Assembly: GCF_965196975.1 (NCBI RefSeq)
Contig: NZ_OZ239981.1
Coordinates: 5,518,001-5,582,000, forward strand
Direction: 5' to 3'
Length of the DNA stretch: 64,000 bases
Source of the DNA: Endozoicomonas sp965196975
GTDB taxonomy: Bacteria; Pseudomonadota; Gammaproteobacteria; Pseudomonadales; Endozoicomonadaceae
Translations under genes and position numbers: made by a program
The notes under the pieces: generated by a model
Databases searched by the model: none
What the model saw: the letters and a program-made list of their open reading frames with translations, nothing else
What the model was told of the DNA's origin: nothing
Part shown: positions 27,571 through 35,389 of the stretch, in pieces
How the letters are laid out: each line of letters begins with the position of its first letter
Position numbering within the stretch: position 1 is the stretch's first letter

Positions 27571-29601
27571 CTAGGCTCCAATGGACTTATACAAGGCATC
27601 CAACCCCATTTTACCCGCCATTTTTTTGGTTTCCTGACGGGAGGATTCATCAAAGCCAGTATACACCAGGTCTTCCTGTGGCAACTCATCAAGGAAGCGG
27701 CTGGGCATCGTATCAATGATCTCGCCAAACTGCTTTCTCTGCCCGGCCAGTGTCATGGTCAGTGATTTACGGGCTCGCGTAATGCCAACATAAGTAAGCC
27801 GACGCTCTTCCTCAATATTATCCTCTTCAATACTGGTCCGGTGAGGCAGCAGCTCCTCCTCCATTCCCATCATATAGACATGGGGATACTCAAGACCTTT
27901 TGAGGCATGGAGAGTCAGTAGCTGAACACGGTCAGCATCTTCCTCTTCCTCATTACGTTCCAGCATATCCCGCAAGATCAGCCGGGCAATGGCGTCTTCA
28001 ACCGTTCTGTCTTCATCTCCCCGCTCCAGGGTTTGTTGAAGTGCATCCACCAGAAACCAGACATTGGCCATGCGTTTTTCAGCCTGAGCCGGTGTTGAGG
28101 AATGCTGCATCAGCCAGTTTTCATAATCAGTATCCGCAATCATTTCACGAACCACCTGCATAGGATCTTCGCTGGTTTGCAGCCGTCGTGAAACATCATC
28201 CATCCAACCGGTAAAGCGTCGGAGTCTTTCTGCATACTGAGGTGCCAGATCTTCTTCAAGGGCTGCTTCTTCACAGGCCTTATACATACTGATGTGGTGC
28301 TTGTTGGCGTAATTGCCCAGCTTCTCCAGTGTTGATGGCCCGATTTCCCGCTTTGGTGTATTCACCACCCGGAGAAAAGCGTTGTCGTCATCCTGATTAA
28401 TCAGCAGGCGCAGGTAGGCCATGATGTCCTTCACTTCTGCCCGGGCAAAGAACGAGGTGCCACCATTAATATGGTAAGGAATACCATGGTGCTGAAGTTT
28501 CAGCTCCAACAGCCGCGACTGAAAATTCCCCCGGTACAGAACAGCGTAATCTTTATAGCTGTTATCGTGCCGAAGTTTGTGAGCGATGATTTCTGTGGCA
28601 ATCCGCTCACACTCCATTTCGTCATTTCTGCATTTAATGACGCGAATTTCATCCCCAACACCCATCTCACTCCACAGCGTTTTTTCAAATACATGAGGGT
28701 TATTGGCAATCAAGGTATTTGCTGCCTTCAGAATGCGACTGGTGGAGCGGTAATTCTGTTCCAGCTTGATGACCTTTAAGCTGGGGTAATCTTCTTTCAG
28801 TTGTGCCAGGTTTTCTGGTTTGGCACCACGCCAGGCGTAAATGGACTGGTCATCATCACCCACTACGGTCAACTTACGGCGGTCGCCTACCAGTCGTTTG
28901 ACCAGCTCATACTGAGCACCATTGGTATCCTGATACTCATCCACAAGCATATAGTGAACTTTGTCCTGCCAGCGTTGCTGAACCTCCGGGTAATTTCTGA
29001 ATAACTCAACCGGTTTCATGATCAGGTCATCAAAGTCCACTGAGTTATAGGCCTTCAGCATACGGTTATAGTGTTCATAAACAATTGCTGCAGTCTGCTC
29101 CCAGGGCTGCCTTGCCATCTGTAACGCCTGGGCCGGGGTAATCAGGTCATTTTTCCAGTTAGATATACAGTGCTGAATCTGATCAACACCATTATCATCT
29201 GCAGAGGCATCCCGTTGCATCAGGTCAGTAATCAGTGATCGGGCATCCTGCTGGTCAAAAATCGAAAACCCTGGTTTGTAGCCCAGTATGTTGTACTCTC
29301 GACGGATAATATTCAGACCAAGGTTATGGAAGGTAGAAACCGTCAGTCCTGAAGAGGCTTTGCCTTTTACCAGCTTGCCAACCCGCTCTTTCATTTCCCG
29401 GGCGGCTTTGTTGGTAAAGGTAACGGCCACAATGTTTTTGGCGCTGATGCCACACTGTTGAATCAGGTACGCAATTTTGGTGGTAATAACACTGGTTTTA
29501 CCACTGCCAGCTCCTGCCAGTACCAGCAGGGGCGTATCGATATATTTTACGGCCTCAGCCTGTCGATCATTGAGTCTTTGCACGCGTTCAGTTTCAGGCA
29601 A
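27571..29601 (-). CDS. rep: ATP-dependent DNA helicase Rep
   Basis: Rep is the 3'-5' SF1A helicase that helps replication forks pass protein roadblocks. At 676 residues it has all UvrD/Rep motifs: LAGAGSGKT (Walker A), TFTNKAAREMKERV, VDEYQDTN (motif II), GDDDQSIYAWRGA (motif III), LEQNYRST, LLTLHASKGLE and ERRLTYVGITRA. Similarity to E. coli Rep (for example NTPKREIG, FEKTLWSE) supports Rep rather than UvrD. The start is uncertain: TTG at 29601 or GTG at 29583 (VQRLNDRQAEAV), the latter aligning best with E. coli; neither has a strong ribosome site. Confidence 0.95.
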   Translation of the reverse strand: MPETERVQRLNDRQAEAVKYIDTPLLVLAGAGSGKTSVITTKIAYLIQQCGISAKNIVAVTFTNKAAREMKERVGKLVKGKASSGLTVSTFHNLGLNIIRREYNILGYKPGFSIFDQQDARSLITDLMQRDASADDNGVDQIQHCISNWKNDLITPAQALQMARQPWEQTAAIVYEHYNRMLKAYNSVDFDDLIMKPVELFRNYPEVQQRWQDKVHYMLVDEYQDTNGAQYELVKRLVGDRRKLTVVGDDDQSIYAWRGAKPENLAQLKEDYPSLKVIKLEQNYRSTSRILKAANTLIANNPHVFEKTLWSEMGVGDEIRVIKCRNDEMECERIATEIIAHKLRHDNSYKDYAVLYRGNFQSRLLELKLQHHGIPYHINGGTSFFARAEVKDIMAYLRLLINQDDDNAFLRVVNTPKREIGPSTLEKLGNYANKHHISMYKACEEAALEEDLAPQYAERLRRFTGWMDDVSRRLQTSEDPMQVVREMIADTDYENWLMQHSSTPAQAEKRMANVWFLVDALQQTLERGDEDRTVEDAIARLILRDMLERNEEEEDADRVQLLTLHASKGLEYPHVYMMGMEEELLPHRTSIEEDNIEEERRLTYVGITRARKSLTMTLAGQRKQFGEIIDTMPSRFLDELPQEDLVYTGFDESSRQETKKMAGKMGLDALYKSIGA

Positions 29602-30213
29602 GTCATTGGAGTGAAGTCTCCCAGTATACCAAGGTTAGGGGAGTGGACGATATGCCCGTCATTAGACAAGGAGATAGCGGGAGTTACTTAATCCCATTAT
29701 TAATAGCCTGCTGAAACCTCATTTGTGGTCATGCCGTCTCTCGATGTAGCTTTTAGACCTTCTGCCAATCTGAGGCTGCATTCTTATAAAATCTGATTAT
29801 TAGAGTTGTAGGTTGAAAGCTTGGTTGTGGTTGTTTTTTGTGGGGGGCAGCGATTGTGCTTTAGCAATCCCATTCGGACATATAAGTAATATTTGTTATG
29901 GGCCTGTTCTAAGGCTAAGGGGGGGAGGTAAGTATTTAAAGGTCGATGGTTTTGTATTTGTGAAAGTAAACCTCTCCATATAAGGCTTCTAAAACGCTTA
30001 TATCCCTCCTCGTAAAGTACTATTTGAAATATATTTTCTCTCTATTTTTATTTCCTGAATATAAATAATAATTATTATCAAAACTATTAAGTTTTGAGAA
30101 CTAATTATCTTTTGCTTTGTCTATGAATTGTCAGCGCATGGCTAATTATGTGTCAGGTGTTGTGTGTATTTCTTGATAAATGATTGATTCACTCACTTCA
30201 TAGGAAACCGTGA
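29602..30213. other. AT-rich gap between rep and the repeat protein
   Basis: 612 bases between divergent genes. The right half is strongly AT-rich and carries many TATA-like stretches, but no single promoter stands out. No gene, RNA or known repeat seen. Confidence 0.45.
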
Positions 30214-32202
30214 ATGGATAATGTTGTTTTTGATTCAGCAAATGCTGCGGCTAGCATGTTGAACATGGCTAATCAGAAGAGCAGCGGGGCAATACCACAA
30301 GGTGAAAGCGGTATGTTCGGTTGGCTTTCTGTTAAAAATTGGCCAGATGGTTTTAAGGATACGATTCGGTGGGGGGGAGAAACTCTAGCTAGAAAGTTAG
30401 CTGGTACCCCAATAGAAAAAAGAGCCGTTGGACACGCTGCAGGCCATGATCAGGAAATCTACGGAACAAAAGAATCAGAAAATTGCCCTGCTAGGTCTTC
30501 ATTGCAAGAATCTGTTGATTCTCAAGGTGTATCATTACCTTCAGATCCTGGTGTTAATTCAAAGGCGATGACGTTGTTAGCTTTAATGACAAAGTTCGGC
30601 TTGGTATCAAGCCAGGGATCCACAACTGTAATACCTGATACGACGACTGCACAGGCTTTGAGTAATATACTAACATTTAATAGTGCTGTTTTTGCTCAAG
30701 CGGTTAAAGAAAGTACGGAGTTAGTCGCATTTCTAAGCGTGGCATTTAATGATGCACTTACCGAGGCACAGCAAACGACTAAAAATAAAGTACTTATTGG
30801 TGGGGCTGCAGCAGTAGGTTTCTTAGGTTGCTGGATTGGTGTCGGTACGTTGTTTGGTAAGTTGCTGTCGCAACAGCTCGCATCTGGCGATAAGACGGAT
30901 TTGCTCATCAAGTCTATAGAAGGAGCTACCAAACTGTGGGCAGCCTATAAGCTACATCAGCTTATTGAAATGTCTGGGGAACTGAGAGGACAGCTAGAGG
31001 TCGATGGTGAGCAGATTATCGTTAAAGAAAAATTAAAACCTGTAACTATCTGGATCGAAAACGGAGATCACGATACTCGTAATCTCAGAAGAAAGGAAAA
31101 TGAGCCTGATAGAGCTACAGCTGGCCCAACCGAAAGAGCTACAGCTGGCCCAACCGAAAGAGCTACAGCTGGCCCAACCGAAGCTTCGAAGGAATTAACA
31201 CCTGTAAATGCCTGGCTCGAAGACAGAGGTCACGATACTAGTAATCTCAGAAGAAGGAAAAATATAACACATGAGCCTGATAGAGCTACAGCTGGCTCAA
31301 CCGAGAGAACTACAGCTGGCTCAACCGAGAGAACTACAGCTGGCTCAACAGAGAGAACTACAGCTGACTCAACCGAGAGAACTACAGCTGACTCAACCGA
31401 AAGAGTTACTGCAGGCCCAATGGAAAGAGCTAACGATGAGCTAGGCAGGAAGAGGACTTTGGAAAACAAGTATAAGGAACGGTTTGCAAAAAATTCTGAT
31501 AGCTTATATGGAAATTTAGGGAATGTTGTGAAATATGTGGCCACTCAGGCTGTGCGAGAAGGGGGGGAGCTTGGTGTTTTAAGTGGCGTGACTATGGCGC
31601 CATATCTTATTGCCGGGGCAAACATTGGTACTGCTGTAGCCTCGATTGCTCTCAGTGGGGGGGCAGGAGTAGCGGTGCCAATTGCGGCATATTATGGCAG
31701 CAAAGGTGTGGTTGGCTTGATTGCACACATCGAAAAGAGACTCAACGACACTGATTGGCTGGCAAGGAAGGCTGAAGCTTTTTCGGGAGCAGTAGGCGAC
31801 TGGACCAAAGAGATGCTTGTTTTTGCGTTGGCATCCTATGCGGTTCATGAGTTTGAAGAAGTGCTGGGTATTGATGTGAAATTGTGGGATCTGACAAAAA
31901 TTTATTCATGGCTATCCGAAAAAGAAATGCCTTTTGCCGCAGTTTCTGCGCTAGTACCTTATGATGCGAATCCAACCTTTTGGCAAGCACTGGTTATTGC
32001 TTATGCTTGGACTAAGAATGCAGTTGCTCCTTGTGGTAAGTTCGCCGCAACGCAAGTAAATCATCTTTATCATAAGATCAGAGGTGATTCTTTAACGGTT
32101 GAGGGTGGTGGCCCCTCTCGTGAGCAGCAGTCTCGTGATAATGATGGGTTTGTTATAGAAGTGCCTGCAGAGTCGCCTCAATATGTTTCTACTCCACTGT
32201 AA
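30214..32202 (+). CDS. Large membrane protein with octapeptide repeats, possible effector
   Basis: The 662-residue product has no signal peptide. It has a hydrophobic helix around residues 195-215 (LIGGAAAVGFLGCWIGVG), a charged repeat region (about 290-410), and a second hydrophobic block (about 460-505, PYLIAGANIGTAVASIAL and GAGVAVPIAAYYGSKGVVG). The repeat region has two arrays of the octapeptide (R-A/T-T-A-G/D-P/S-T-E), three and six copies, each preceded by a related lead-in (ENGDHDTRNLRR and EDRGHDTSNLRR), so a larger unit was duplicated first. This plan, with membrane-inserting segments and no Sec signal, resembles host-directed effectors of intracellular bacteria; this is inference. 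GGAAA precedes the ATG. No family recognised. Confidence 0.65.
   Translation: MDNVVFDSANAAASMLNMANQKSSGAIPQGESGMFGWLSVKNWPDGFKDTIRWGGETLARKLAGTPIEKRAVGHAAGHDQEIYGTKESENCPARSSLQESVDSQGVSLPSDPGVNSKAMTLLALMTKFGLVSSQGSTTVIPDTTTAQALSNILTFNSAVFAQAVKESTELVAFLSVAFNDALTEAQQTTKNKVLIGGAAAVGFLGCWIGVGTLFGKLLSQQLASGDKTDLLIKSIEGATKLWAAYKLHQLIEMSGELRGQLEVDGEQIIVKEKLKPVTIWIENGDHDTRNLRRKENEPDRATAGPTERATAGPTERATAGPTEASKELTPVNAWLEDRGHDTSNLRRRKNITHEPDRATAGSTERTTAGSTERTTAGSTERTTADSTERTTADSTERVTAGPMERANDELGRKRTLENKYKERFAKNSDSLYGNLGNVVKYVATQAVREGGELGVLSGVTMAPYLIAGANIGTAVASIALSGGAGVAVPIAAYYGSKGVVGLIAHIEKRLNDTDWLARKAEAFSGAVGDWTKEMLVFALASYAVHEFEEVLGIDVKLWDLTKIYSWLSEKEMPFAAVSALVPYDANPTFWQALVIAYAWTKNAVAPCGKFAATQVNHLYHKIRGDSLTVEGGGPSREQQSRDNDGFVIEVPAESPQYVSTPL
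31111..31182 (+). repeat. 24-bp coding repeat array, 3 copies
   Basis: Three identical tandem units beginning AGAGCTACAGCTGGCC encode R-A-T-A-G-P-T-E. Identity of the units implies recent expansion. Confidence 0.92.
31282..31425 (+). repeat. 24-bp coding repeat array, 6 copies
   Basis: Six tandem 24-bp units related to the array at 31111 encode R-A/T-T-A-G/D-S-T-E variants; the last unit is the most diverged. Because 24 is a multiple of three, copy-number change keeps the frame. Confidence 0.9.
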
Positions 32203-32446
32203 AGTAGCAATAGGCATGTTTTTCTTGCAGTAGATATGCAAGATAATTTTCAGTGTTTAAAGATACTTGTTATGAGTGTCCGTAAAGTTTCTAGAAAACC
32301 CTGTTTTAGCTACCAGATGGGCACGTTTTGTATATTTATCAATGTCTAACTCATTGATTTATCATATCGATTTTTATTGCAGTTAATTGCTCGTTGTCGT
32401 TTAGGTAAGGTATCCATTGCACTATTGCGCTGAATACCTTCATTTT

Positions 32447-33208
32447 TCAGAGCTTCAAACCACCATCCAACTCTAAAACACGCCCGTTGTAATAATTATT
32501 TTCAAAAATAAAACCAACGGTCTGGGCAATCTCTTCCGGTGTTCCCATGCGTCCAACCGGAATACCAGCGGTTAATCTGGCTTTGGCTTCTGGCTTCATG
32601 CTGCCAGTCATTTCCGTTTCAATAACACCGGGAGCAATGGCTGCACAACGGATGCCGTATTTGGCCAGCTCTTTGGACCAGGTTACCGTCATGGCTGAAA
32701 CACCCGCTTTGGCGGCAGAGTAGTTACTTTGTCCAAAGTTCCCTTCACGGGCAATGCTGGCGATATTGACGATAACACCCTGTGAGCCGCTTTCAATCAT
32801 GCTGGCTGCGACTTCACGGCCGCAGAGGAATACACCAGTCAGGTTAACATTTATGACGGCCTGCCATTTGTCGAAGGAGAGTTTGTCGGTCACTTTGCCA
32901 TCTTTGGCTTTGATCAGCAGACCATCCCTGAGAATTCCAGCATTATTTACCAGGCCATTCAATGGACCCAGTTCTGCTGAGGCTTTCTGGACCGCTGCTT
33001 CAACCTGAGCCTCTTCAGCAACATTGGCTGGCAGTGCTACAGCATTAACACCTTTTGAACGACAGAGTTCGGCTGCTTCATGAAGTTCGGGGGTGTCCAG
33101 ATCGATAAGGCCTATGTTGGCACCACGCTCTGCAAACCAGCTGGCCATTGCCAGGCCGAGCCCTCTGGCAGCACCTGTGATCAGGATATTTTTATCTTTG
33201 ATGTTCAT
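32447..33208 (-). CDS. SDR family oxidoreductase, FabG-like
   Basis: The 253-residue enzyme has all classical SDR marks: TGAARGLG (11-18), NNAG (88-91), Ser151, Tyr163 and Lys167 (YSAAK), and the C-terminal YNGRVLELDGG. It is most like 3-oxoacyl-ACP reductase-type proteins outside fatty-acid clusters; a role in acyl or hydroxyalkanoate metabolism is likely but not proven. There is no fab gene near. It is divergent from the haem-protein gene, so the 197-base gap holds promoters for both. Confidence 0.88.
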   Translation of the reverse strand: MNIKDKNILITGAARGLGLAMASWFAERGANIGLIDLDTPELHEAAELCRSKGVNAVALPANVAEEAQVEAAVQKASAELGPLNGLVNNAGILRDGLLIKAKDGKVTDKLSFDKWQAVINVNLTGVFLCGREVAASMIESGSQGVIVNIASIAREGNFGQSNYSAAKAGVSAMTVTWSKELAKYGIRCAAIAPGVIETEMTGSMKPEAKARLTAGIPVGRMGTPEEIAQTVGFIFENNYYNGRVLELDGGLKL

Positions 33209-33291
33209 AATTGTTCTTATACTTCATTGGTGGACGGTACAGTGATCATCCTGAAACGAAACTGAATAAAAGACAACATCTATAATGGTTA

Positions 33292-33319
33292 TTGATAATA
33301 AAACTCATTACCATATAAT
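33292..33319 (+). promoter_or_regulatory. Sigma-70 promoter with overlapping Fur box
   Basis: TTGATA (33292-33297), a 16-base spacer and a perfect TATAAT (33314-33319) form a strong promoter pointing to the HugZ-like gene. The spacer region 33294-33312 (GATAATAAAACTCATTACC) matches the 19-bp Fur consensus at 15 of 19 positions, so Fur with iron should block the promoter. Confidence 0.78.
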
Positions 33320-33405
33320 GCGGTCAACACATCATCAGTGGCTGATTTTTCAACAGTTACACTGTCAATAAACGATAATGAATAAACACCCACAGGAGTT
33401 TAGTT

Positions 33406-34119
33406 ATGATGGATACCAAGGAAGCAGCGGCATGTGAGGCCAGAAAACTGCTGCTGGGGGAATACCACGGCATTTTGTCTACGCACTCCAAGGATGTTCC
33501 GGGCTATCCCTTTGGTTCTGTCATGCCTTATTGCCTGGACGCGAATGGTTGCCCAATCATTCAAATCAGTACGATTGCCCAGCACACTAAAAATATCGAA
33601 GAAAACCCAAGGGTTTCGCTTATTGTCAGTGACACGGATACTGACGACGTGCACACAGCCGGGCGCCTGACCTGGATGGGAGACGCCGAAAAAATAGAAA
33701 ACCCTGAAGACGTTGCTGAGCACTACTTCAACTATTTCCCTCAGGCCAGAAACTACAGCAACACCCATAACTTTGATTTCTACCGCATCAAGCTGGTGAA
33801 GGCTCGCTTTATCGGTGGTTTTGGTAAAATTTTCTGGGTGAAAAATGAGTTGCTTTGCAAAGCGAATCCATTCTTTGGTGAAGTGGGCAAAGGCATGATT
33901 GATCATATGAATGAAGATCATGTGGATGCCATGGTGAAGTATTGTCTGGCTGCTAAAGTCGTTATTCCTGAAGGGGTTAGTCCAAAAATGGCCGGGGTCG
34001 ACTCAGAAGGCATGCATATCCTGCTGGGCAGGAAAGTGGTCCGTATTCCATTTCCAGAGAATGCGGTCAGTGCCATGGAAGTTCGCCAGCAGCTGGTGGC
34101 CATGGCCAAAGCGGCTTGA
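33406..34119 (+). CDS. HugZ-like haem utilisation protein (PNPOx-like fold + DUF2470)
   Basis: The 237-residue protein has an N-terminal split-barrel flavin/haem domain (YHGILSTHSKDVPGYPFGS, PIIQISTIAQHTKNIEENPR) and a C-terminal DUF2470 domain (GMIDHMNEDHVDAMVKYC). This is the plan of HugZ/HutZ proteins, which degrade haem to free iron in the cytoplasm. The gene starts behind CAGGAG; two adjacent ATGs are possible. The Fur-box promoter 90 bases upstream supports iron control. No haem receptor or TonB genes are in the window. Confidence 0.85.
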   Translation: MMDTKEAAACEARKLLLGEYHGILSTHSKDVPGYPFGSVMPYCLDANGCPIIQISTIAQHTKNIEENPRVSLIVSDTDTDDVHTAGRLTWMGDAEKIENPEDVAEHYFNYFPQARNYSNTHNFDFYRIKLVKARFIGGFGKIFWVKNELLCKANPFFGEVGKGMIDHMNEDHVDAMVKYCLAAKVVIPEGVSPKMAGVDSEGMHILLGRKVVRIPFPENAVSAMEVRQQLVAMAKAA

Positions 34120-34159
34120 TGCCACTCTGAGCTGGCAACCCTTGAAAAAAAACGACACC

Positions 34160-34197
34160 GCCTCTATATAGGAGGCTCCAATGATTAACGGGGCCTC
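34160..34197 (+). promoter_or_regulatory. Alternative hairpins just before fxsA
   Basis: GAGGC (34172-34176) can pair either with GCCTC upstream (34160-34164) or, as part of GAGGCTCC, with GGGGCCTC downstream (34190-34197), giving two exclusive stem-loops. The central element contains GGAGG, an ideal ribosome site for an out-of-frame ATG at 34181 (29 codons, to 34270) that overlaps the fxsA start at 34200. A translation switch is inference. Confidence 0.35.
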
Positions 34198-34199
34198 TT

Positions 34200-34697
34200 A
34201 TGCGCTTCCTCTTTCTACTGTTTATTCTTTTACCCATCCTGGAAATGGTGGTGCTGATCAAAGTGGGTAGCATCATCGGTGCCTGGAATGCGGTTGCCCT
34301 GGTTATTCTGTCGGTATTTATTGGTATCGAAGTGATTCGCCGTCAGGGCTTCAAAACAACGTTAAGGGCCCGCCAGAAGATGGCTGCAGGCGAACTGCCC
34401 GCTATGGAAATGCTGGAAAATCTGGCCATTGCCCTGGGCGGCCTGTTGATGTTGATCCCCGGCTTTATTACTGACGTCCTGGGGATATTCCTGTTGATTC
34501 CACCGGTTCGTCGGCTGCTCATCCGCCGCTGGCTGAAAGTCAGTGGGGTTAAGGTTCAACAAACCAATATCTACGAGGCTGAGTACCGGCGTGAGCCATC
34601 ATGGCATCACGAGCAAACCCATCTTAACCACACCATTGATGGGGACTATACCCGTGAAGAGGATGATGGTGGTTCTGGAAGTCAAAAGCGTCAGTAA
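34200..34697 (+). CDS. fxsA: FxsA family membrane protein
   Basis: FxsA is a small inner-membrane protein whose overexpression in E. coli relieves phage T7 exclusion by F plasmid; its normal job is unknown. The 165-residue product has three to four hydrophobic segments (FLLFILLPILEMVVLIKVG; AVALVILSVFIGIEVI; GGLLMLIPGFITDVLGIFLL) and the family motifs RQGFKTTLRARQKMAAGE and LIPPVRRL, then a hydrophilic tail. Position just before groESL is conserved in many gammaproteobacteria. It is separated from groES by a terminator and a heat-shock promoter. Confidence 0.93.
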   Translation: MRFLFLLFILLPILEMVVLIKVGSIIGAWNAVALVILSVFIGIEVIRRQGFKTTLRARQKMAAGELPAMEMLENLAIALGGLLMLIPGFITDVLGIFLLIPPVRRLLIRRWLKVSGVKVQQTNIYEAEYRREPSWHHEQTHLNHTIDGDYTREEDDGGSGSQKRQ

Positions 34698-34757
34698 TTG
34701 ATTAGCCCTGATTTCTGAACATTTAACGAATTTATCAGTCTATCTGGAGTGCAAGTC

Positions 34758-34787
34758 CTGAGTTTTGTGAAAAAGTCAGTTTTTTTT
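34758..34787 (+). terminator. Terminator after fxsA
   Basis: A stem CTGAGTTTT with AAAAAGTCAG (one mismatch) and a short loop is followed by eight Ts (34780-34787). It separates fxsA from the groES promoter directly downstream. Confidence 0.72.
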
Positions 34788-34797
34788 CCATTAGCCT

Positions 34798-34824
34798 CTT
34801 GAAAACTGCACCAGCCACCCATAC
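34798..34824 (+). promoter_or_regulatory. Heat-shock sigma-32 promoter of groESL
   Basis: CTTGAAA (34798-34804) and ACCCATAC (34817-34824), 12 bases apart, match the sigma-32 consensus CTTGAAA / CCCCATNT closely. The start of groES is about 210 bases downstream, leaving a long leader. No CIRCE element is seen. Confidence 0.82.
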
Positions 34825-35035
34825 TAAGTGGAACACCTGATAAGACTTCGGCAAGGCTTTGAACTTTCATTTAAGGCCAGTGCCAAAGTGAATTTCATCC
34901 CTGGTGAATACTTGGGAGGTTCGGGTAAACCGGGCCACAGTGAAACGATAGTACATCATTTCACTGCCATTACGTTGATAGCGAGCAACCTGTAAAAGGT
35001 TGCACGGCATAAGCAAACTGTTGGAGAAAGAATCG

Positions 35036-35329
35036 ATGAAAATCCGTCCGTTGCGTGATCGCGTGGTCGTTCGTCGTGTCGAAGAAGAAACTACCTCTGC
35101 TGGTGGCATCGTACTGCCAGGTTCTGCAACTGAAAAGCCTAATCAGGGTGTTGTGGTTGCAGTCGGCGATGGCGTGTTCCTGGACAATGGTGAAAAGCGT
35201 CCTGTTGGCGTTAGCGTTGGTGACAAGGTTATCTTCGGCAAGTATGCAGACTCAAACACCGTGAAGATTGACGGTGAAGAGCTGATCATCCTGTCTGAAA
35301 GTGACATTTCCGCCGTTCTGGAAGGCTGA
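35036..35329 (+). CDS. groES: Co-chaperonin GroES
   Basis: GroES is the heptameric lid of the GroEL folding chamber. The 97-residue protein shows IRPLRDRVVVRR, the mobile loop with the GGIVLPG tip, and the C-terminal LIILSESDISAVLEG. The ATG at 35036 with GGAGAAAG upstream gives the family length; an upstream in-frame ATG at 35000 is not used by relatives. It is 60 bases before groEL in one operon. Confidence 0.98.
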   Translation: MKIRPLRDRVVVRRVEEETTSAGGIVLPGSATEKPNQGVVVAVGDGVFLDNGEKRPVGVSVGDKVIFGKYADSNTVKIDGEELIILSESDISAVLEG

Positions 35330-35389
35330 TTGTTCAGCAATCAAACGGCAATTTTCCGATTTCACAAATAGTGCATAGGGTCACCAACC

